Of a stretch of 64,000 nucleotides of DNA, positions 59,734 through 64,000 are shown in pieces. Below the pieces are notes generated by a model. That model was given only the letters and a program-made list of their open reading frames with translations. It was not told the origin of the DNA and did no database searches. A program made the translations under genes and the position numbers. Every line of letters starts with the position of its first letter. Within the stretch, counting starts at the first letter, position 1. The stretch comes from Bacteroidales bacterium (GTDB taxonomy: Bacteria > Bacteroidota > Bacteroidia > Bacteroidales > F082), in NCBI GenBank assembly GCA_024400425.1, contig JAKSMV010000018.1, forward strand, positions 1-64,000, in the 5' to 3' direction.

Positions 59734-60648
59734 ATGCTTACAGACCAAGAAATAGAACAAAGAAAAGCAGAAGCTAAAACAGGTGCATTAACTGGTTATG
59801 CCTCTGACCGCTGGAAATACGCGCAACACTTGTTGTTGGATCACAATGTTGACTATAAGCAATACAAAACGGGCATTAACTTGTTGAAGCAGGCTGCTTT
59901 CCAAGGTCATACTATGGCGCAAGGAGAGTTGTCCTATCGACTTTATTATGGCAAAGGCATTGACAAGGATGAGAAAAAAGCATTGGAATGGTGCAACAAA
60001 GCACTTGAGAAATGGAAGCGTCCGCAATGGTTACGTCTTCGCGAGGTCATCACAAAACCTAAAAACATCATGCTTTCCAATGCTCAGATGGCATTGTATC
60101 GGGCTTTTTTGCATCACGATATAAGTTATATTGAACCTCGTTTGGATGATGATGTGGTGTTTTCTGAACTTTTTCGTTATCCGACTCCTGGTAAATTGGA
60201 TGTGTTAGAGATTCTTAAAGATATAGTTTCCCATCGGGAATTACAACCATCGTTGGTATCTACAGAAAGGTATGGGATGGTTACAGAAACATTTATCCCA
60301 AACAATATGCGTACTATAGTACGCTCATTGTATTTTTTACGAACGAATGATGAAAACAAGATAGACCGTATTGCCAGACAACCAATCGTATGGGATGATT
60401 ATTGCTTTAATGCAGGCAGTTCACCCTTTGATTGGGAAGAGATTGAACCTTGCCTGAACGATATTGATACAAGACTTAATAGAGGCTTAATGTTCTGTAT
60501 GAATTGTGGAAAACTAAGTCATGAACTGAAATGGATACGCTTTCATTCCGACCCAAGGCTGCATAACGGATATTCTTTCATTGGAAGGATGTCGGTGTGT
60601 CCAGATTGCCATCAGCAAGTCGAGTTTCATTGTGAGGGTTGTAAATGA
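59734..60648 (+). CDS. Sel1-like repeat + NTF2-like + zinc-ribbon protein, third gene of the trio
   Basis: 304 residues in three parts. Residues ~30-95 look like one or two Sel1/TPR-like repeats (GINLLKQAAFQGHTMAQGEL; YGKGIDKDEKKALEWCNKAL). Residues ~118-225 resemble a small NTF2/SnoaL-like fold (MALYRAFLHHDISYIEPRLD; KLDVLEILKDIVSHRELQPS). The C-terminus carries three CxxC pairs: C255-C258 (CMNCGK), C289-C292 (CPDCHQ) and C300-C303 (CEGC), a zinc-ribbon-like end. The combination is unfamiliar to me. Sel1 repeats mediate protein contact, NTF2-like domains hold small ligands or proteins, and zinc ribbons bind nucleic acid or proteins, so an adaptor role is possible but unproven. Confidence 0.75.
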   Translation: MLTDQEIEQRKAEAKTGALTGYASDRWKYAQHLLLDHNVDYKQYKTGINLLKQAAFQGHTMAQGELSYRLYYGKGIDKDEKKALEWCNKALEKWKRPQWLRLREVITKPKNIMLSNAQMALYRAFLHHDISYIEPRLDDDVVFSELFRYPTPGKLDVLEILKDIVSHRELQPSLVSTERYGMVTETFIPNNMRTIVRSLYFLRTNDENKIDRIARQPIVWDDYCFNAGSSPFDWEEIEPCLNDIDTRLNRGLMFCMNCGKLSHELKWIRFHSDPRLHNGYSFIGRMSVCPDCHQQVEFHCEGCK

Positions 60649-60654
60649 AAAAAG

Positions 60655-60926
60655 TGGCCTAATTACCAAACAAAATTGCGCCAAATAACCAAATTTGTTT
60701 TGGTTTTCGCTCATTTTCAATCATACAGTTCAATAAACTCATACCCATTTCCCGTAGCATCCAAAAATTTGATAGGGTTGTTGCCCTTGATAATGGTGAT
60801 GCCTATGTTTATTTATATGGTAATCCAATAGGTAATGCGCCAAACAACCAAATAAAAGTGAGCCAAATAACCAAAAGTGCGCCAAATAACCAAATCAATG
60901 GAAATATTTCTGACCTAAGTCAGATT
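60655..60926. repeat. Cluster of the 17-nt repeat TGCGCCAAATAACCAAA
   Basis: Copies at 60677-60693 (exact), 60836-60852 (one change), 60859-60875 (one change), 60878-60894 (exact), plus a degenerate one at ~60655-60671. The last three are spaced 19-23 nt apart. They flank the duplicated gene scrap at 60717-60803. Too few and too irregular for a CRISPR array. Confidence 0.85.
60717..60803 (-). pseudogene. Duplicated 3' scrap of the ProX/YbaK-like gene
   Basis: On the minus strand 28 codons read GITIIKGNNPIKFLDATGNG then YEFIELYD and a stop, closely matching the C-terminus of the adjacent intact gene (IKFLDAIGNGYEFVELYE). Upstream of it the frame hits a stop. It is an old partial duplication, with the 17-nt repeats on both sides. 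Confidence 0.85.
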
Positions 60927-61451
60927 TCACTCATATAACTCCACAAACTCATACCCATTTCCTATAGCATCCAAAAACTTGATAAAGTCCTCATTCTTAA
61001 TGACAATCGTGGCGGTGTTGTCGTTAGGATGAAAACTTAGCCTTGGGGCTTTTTCGAGGTTTTTGTCCAAGAAAAGGTGAACATGGTTTTCGGTATCGTT
61101 GATGAGGCCGAAAGGCGAGACGCTGCCGGGTTGCAGGCCAAGATATTTCTCCATTCGCGCCTCCGAAGCGAAGGTCAGCTTGCCTTGGTGAAGCCGTTGT
61201 TCCAAGTCGTGGATGTCCATTTGGTGCATACATTCAAAGACGACAAGATAATGCCGATTGCCTTTGTGATTCCTGAAAAACAGGTTCTTGCAGTGCGTCG
61301 AGTCGAACTCTTTCCAGTATTCTATGGCCGCTTCGATGGTCGGAATGGGCGGATGGAAATAGATGTCGAATTCGATTCCTAAATTATTCAGCGTGTCAAC
61401 GACTTTCTGCTGCCGCTCACTCAACGGATGTTCTATGTTGTTAGATTTCAT
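60927..61451 (-). CDS. Prolyl-tRNA deacylase (ProX/YbaK-type editing domain)
   Basis: 174 residues, the size of free-standing ProX/PrdX proteins that hydrolyse mischarged Ala- or Cys-tRNA(Pro) or related species in the cytoplasm. Family stretches: TLNNLGIEFDIYFHPPIPTI (~20-39), CKNLFFRNHKGNRHYLVVFE (~54-73), LTFASEARMEKYLGLQPGSV (~92-111) with the conserved Lys near residue ~103 position variant, SPFGLINDTENHVHLFLDK, and the C-terminal RLSFHPNDNTATIVIKNED. It has no neighbours of related function. Its last ~27 codons exist again, degraded, 120 nt further on. Confidence 0.87.
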   Translation of the reverse strand: MKSNNIEHPLSERQQKVVDTLNNLGIEFDIYFHPPIPTIEAAIEYWKEFDSTHCKNLFFRNHKGNRHYLVVFECMHQMDIHDLEQRLHQGKLTFASEARMEKYLGLQPGSVSPFGLINDTENHVHLFLDKNLEKAPRLSFHPNDNTATIVIKNEDFIKFLDAIGNGYEFVELYE

Positions 61452-61481
61452 TGTTCAATTGCTTTGCTTCATTTCTATTAA

Positions 61482-61544
61482 TGACCAGTGAATGTGACCG
61501 TTCTTTTACAAATGAAAAGCGGTCATGGTCATAGTCACTGGTCA
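61482..61544. repeat. Inverted repeat at the uvrA 3' end
   Basis: TGACCAGTGA (61482-61491) pairs with TCACTGGTCA (61535-61544) and TGACCG (61495-61500) with CGGTCA (61520-61525). The right arm covers the uvrA stop and last codons (HDQ). No long T-run follows, so it is a weak terminator at best. Confidence 0.65.
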
Positions 61545-64000
61545 TGGTCAAACAATTTGTTCTTCAACGCTTGTCCAGTATATGATTTCTTGCATTTCAC
61601 CAAGTCCTCGGGTGTGCCTTCAAATACGATATTCCCGCCTTCGTTGCCGCCTTCCGGACCCAAATCGATGACCCAGTCTGCCGACTTGATGACGTCTTGG
61701 TTGTGTTCGATGATAATGATGGAATGTCCGTTGGCAATCAGCGCGTTAAACGAGTCAAGCAACTTGTTCACGTCGTGGAAATGCAAGCCTGTGGTCGGTT
61801 CGTCGAAGATGAACAGCGTAGGCTTTTCGACTTGTCCTTTCACGAGGAAATAAGCCAGCTTGACGCGTTGCGCCTCACCGCCAGAGAGCGAACTCGACGA
61901 TTGTCCGAGCCTCAGATATCCCAATCCAACGTCTTGCAAAGGCTTGAGGCGTGTCAAGATGCGTTTCACGATGGAGCTTGCGCTGTCCGACGAGTGCTCA
62001 AAGAACTCGATGGCTTCGCTGATGCTCATGTTAAGCAGGTCGGCAATGCTCTTGCCGTCGTATTTTATTTCAAGCACTTCTTCCTTGAAACGGGTGCCGT
62101 GGCAGGCTTCGCAAGGCAGATAGACATCGGCCATGAACTGCATCTCGATTTTGCAGGCGCCTTCGCCTTCGCATTCGTCGCAACGGCCGCCGGGCACGTT
62201 GAATGAGAAGAATGCCGGTTTTATGCCGCGCATTTTGGCTAACTTCTGCTCTGCAAACAGGTTGCGGATTTCGTCGAAAGCCTTCAGATAGGTGGCTGGA
62301 TTCGACCTCGATGATTTCCCGATGGGGTTCTGGTCAACAAACTCGATGGCTTGGATTAGGCTTAGGTCGCCTTCCAAGGCACCGTAACTGCCGCATTTAT
62401 CGACCGACTCGCCTAATTGTCGTTTCATGGCAGGGAAGAGGATGTCCTTCACCAAAGTGGATTTGCCCGAGCCGCTCACTCCTGTGATGACGGTGATCAT
62501 GTTGAGAGGCAGCGCCACCGTGATGTTTTTCAAGTTGTGCTGCGTCGCTCCTTTTATTATGATGGTGTTGCCGACTTTGCGCCTTTTGTCGGGAACGGGA
62601 ATGCTCATTTCTCCGTTTAGATATTTGGCTGTTAGGCTGTTACGACAATTCTTCAGGTCGTCAATCTGCCCTTCGAAGACCAATTCACCGCCAAATTCAC
62701 CTGCCAATGGACCGATATCGACAATGTAGTCGGCGCTGCGGATGATTTCTTCGTCGTGTTCAACCACTATGACAGTGTTTCCGATGTCGCGCAATCGCCG
62801 CAAAACCTTGATAAGCCTTTCGGTGTCGCGTGGATGCAAGCCGATGCTTGGCTCGTCAAGAATGTAGGTGGAACCGACAAGGCTGCTACCGAGCGAAGTA
62901 GCCAGGTTGATGCGTTGCGATTCGCCACCCGACAGCGAGTTGGAGGTACGGTTGAGTGTGAGATAACCCAATCCGACGTCAAGGAGAAACTCCAAGCGGT
63001 TATTGATTTCTGTCAAAAGGCGTGATGCGATTTGTGCATCGGTCGCGTCGAGTTCGAGGTGGTCAAAGAAAAGCTTCAGTTCGTCCAAAGGCATCTGAAC
63101 GAGTTCCGTGATGCTTTTCCCGCCCACTTTCACATATTGCGCTTCTTTGCGTAGGCGAGAGCCGTGACAATCGGGGCAGACCGTCTTGCCGCGATAGCGC
63201 GCTTGGATGACACGGTATTGTATCTTATACGATTGAGTGTCAATATATTTGAAAAAGTCGTTGATGCCTTGGAAATATTCGTTTCCGGTCCAAAGAAGTT
63301 CTTTCTGTTTCTCAGTGAGTTGGTAGAACGGCTTGAAAATCGGGATGCCGACTTTACTGGCCACCTTAATCAAGGCATCTTTCCATTCGCTCATCTTCTC
63401 GCCGCGCCAGCAGGCGATGGCGTTCTCGTAGATGGATAGTCCTTTGTTGGGCACTACGAGGTCGGGGTCGATGCCGACGACATTGCCGAAGCCTTGGCAT
63501 GTGGGGCAAGCACCAAATGGATTGTTGAAGGCGAAAAGATTGGTGGTCGGCGGTTCAAAGCTGATGCCGTCGGCTTCGAAACGCGACGAAAAATCGGTGG
63601 CTGTGCGCTCACCATCGTTTTCCGAAATCACTTGGCAGAAATCCTTGCCTTCGTAGAAAGCCGTCTGGACCGAATCGGAGAGGCGCCCCATCTCGTCGGC
63701 AACCTTTTCGTTGATGCGGATTCTGTCAATCAACAGCTTGATGTTCTTGGGACTAACCTTGCGTTTTTTCTCCAAGAAGTCTTCAATCTTGATGATTTCG
63801 TCATTATAAAGTACGCGGTAGAAGCCTTGCTGCATCATGATGGAGAGGTGCTCGCTTAAAGTGCGGCCTTCGGGCAATGTTATGGGTGCCACAATATATG
63901 CCGTTGCTCCTTGAGTCAAGGCGAGGATGAAATTCACCACGTCCATCACTTGGTGCTTCTTTACGATTTTCCCTGAAATGGGGGAGTAGGTCTTTCCAAT
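61535..64000 (-). CDS. uvrA: Excinuclease ABC subunit A (5' end off window)
   Basis: The frame is open to base 64000, adding IGKTYSPISGKIVKKHQ before the first in-window ATG, so the N-terminus with the first Walker A is missing; about 821 residues are visible. UvrA scans DNA for bulky lesions and loads UvrB. Visible: insertion domain, zinc sites CPTCQGFG and CPDCHGSR, first ABC signature NSLSGGESQRINLATSLGS with RDIGNTVIVVEHDE, second Walker A VITGVSGSGKSTLVKDILFP, third zinc motif RCDECEGEG with CEACHG, second signature SSLSGGEAQRVKLAYFL and Walker B TLFIFDEPTTGLHFHDV. The C-terminus NKLFDHDQ ends in the inverted repeat at 61482-61544. Confidence 0.97.
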   Translation of the reverse strand: MGKTYSPISGKIVKKHQVMDVVNFILALTQGATAYIVAPITLPEGRTLSEHLSIMMQQGFYRVLYNDEIIKIEDFLEKKRKVSPKNIKLLIDRIRINEKVADEMGRLSDSVQTAFYEGKDFCQVISENDGERTATDFSSRFEADGISFEPPTTNLFAFNNPFGACPTCQGFGNVVGIDPDLVVPNKGLSIYENAIACWRGEKMSEWKDALIKVASKVGIPIFKPFYQLTEKQKELLWTGNEYFQGINDFFKYIDTQSYKIQYRVIQARYRGKTVCPDCHGSRLRKEAQYVKVGGKSITELVQMPLDELKLFFDHLELDATDAQIASRLLTEINNRLEFLLDVGLGYLTLNRTSNSLSGGESQRINLATSLGSSLVGSTYILDEPSIGLHPRDTERLIKVLRRLRDIGNTVIVVEHDEEIIRSADYIVDIGPLAGEFGGELVFEGQIDDLKNCRNSLTAKYLNGEMSIPVPDKRRKVGNTIIIKGATQHNLKNITVALPLNMITVITGVSGSGKSTLVKDILFPAMKRQLGESVDKCGSYGALEGDLSLIQAIEFVDQNPIGKSSRSNPATYLKAFDEIRNLFAEQKLAKMRGIKPAFFSFNVPGGRCDECEGEGACKIEMQFMADVYLPCEACHGTRFKEEVLEIKYDGKSIADLLNMSISEAIEFFEHSSDSASSIVKRILTRLKPLQDVGLGYLRLGQSSSSLSGGEAQRVKLAYFLVKGQVEKPTLFIFDEPTTGLHFHDVNKLLDSFNALIANGHSIIIIEHNQDVIKSADWVIDLGPEGGNEGGNIVFEGTPEDLVKCKKSYTGQALKNKLFDHDQ

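Noticed and set aside
58033..60648. The trio as a retron or CRISPR-like RNA-guided system
   Set aside because: Despite the structured leader, no reverse transcriptase (YxDD), nuclease or Cas-like motif is visible in the three proteins.
60655..60926. 17-nt repeats as a CRISPR array
   Set aside because: Copies are few and diverged, spacings are only 2-6 nt in the tight part and about 140 nt elsewhere, and no cas gene is present.
1..64000. tRNA or rRNA genes
   Set aside because: Gaps between genes were read on both strands; none contains a convincing cloverleaf with a GTTCRA-type T arm or rRNA-like sequence.

Overview
The window reads as chromosomal DNA of a member of the Bacteroidetes, most likely a gut- or rumen-type Bacteroidales. 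Supporting signs seen in the sequence are many Bacteroidetes-type -7 promoter boxes (TAnnTTTG), weak or absent Shine-Dalgarno sites, five proteins ending in type IX secretion (T9SS) sorting domains, a BspA-like leucine-rich repeat protein, a Kdo synthase (so an LPS outer membrane), DUF4831, a meso-diaminopimelate dehydrogenase, and a Bacteroides-like galactose operon (MFS transporter, mutarotase, galactokinase). Species cannot be named from the sequence alone.

Layout. 1-3.1 kb: an acidic ExoX-C-like protein (partial), a sodium:solute symporter and a DUF4831 protein. 3.1-15.5 kb, all minus strand: kdsA; a surface-polysaccharide cluster (two Wzz-like chain-length proteins, an O-antigen ligase/polymerase, a Wzx-like flippase) ending in xerD; and a tripartite RND efflux pump (MFP-RND-TolC) that reads into the flippase gene. 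15.5-21.3 kb, plus strand: clpS, a RelA/SpoT-type alarmone synthetase with a degenerate hydrolase domain, meso-DAP dehydrogenase and a GH3 glycosidase lipoprotein. 21.3-31.1 kb, mostly minus: a gene-free repeat-rich stretch, three exported or surface proteins, a two-TM protein of unknown role, an acyltransferase, an M13 metallopeptidase and dnaX. 31.2-38.1 kb, plus: polysaccharide deacetylase and FemAB/GNAT-like pair, upp, an NSS transporter, a helix-hairpin-helix protein, an exported protein and a Bro-N remnant.

38.3-46.5 kb: three successive streptopain-type (C10) cysteine proteases, each with signal peptide, propeptide, Ig/fibronectin-like repeats and a T9SS tail; the last two end at good terminators. 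46.5-52.4 kb, minus: a galactose operon (T9SS protein, galK, sugar nucleotidyltransferase, galM, MFS transporter). 52.5-56.5 kb: a GH29 fucosidase lipoprotein, convergent with an anaerobic sulfatase-maturase-like radical SAM enzyme and an overlapping sirtuin.

56.5-60.9 kb is the accessory part: visibly AT-rich, with two Bro-N fragments, a possible toxin-antitoxin remnant, a promoter followed by an elaborate ~120-nt inverted-repeat structure, three consecutive genes I do not recognise (the third joins Sel1-like, NTF2-like and zinc-ribbon parts), a 17-nt repeat cluster and a duplicated 3' scrap of the next gene. The window closes with a ProX/YbaK-type deacylase and a 5'-truncated uvrA. I found no rRNA, tRNA, complete insertion sequence or CRISPR array.

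How the genes fit together: most named functions concern the cell surface and foraging (polysaccharide assembly, efflux, secreted proteases and glycosidases, sugar import), mixed with housekeeping (kdsA, xerD, dnaX, upp, uvrA, relA/spoT). The structured leader and the unknown trio at 57.6-60.6 kb are the best candidates for something undescribed.
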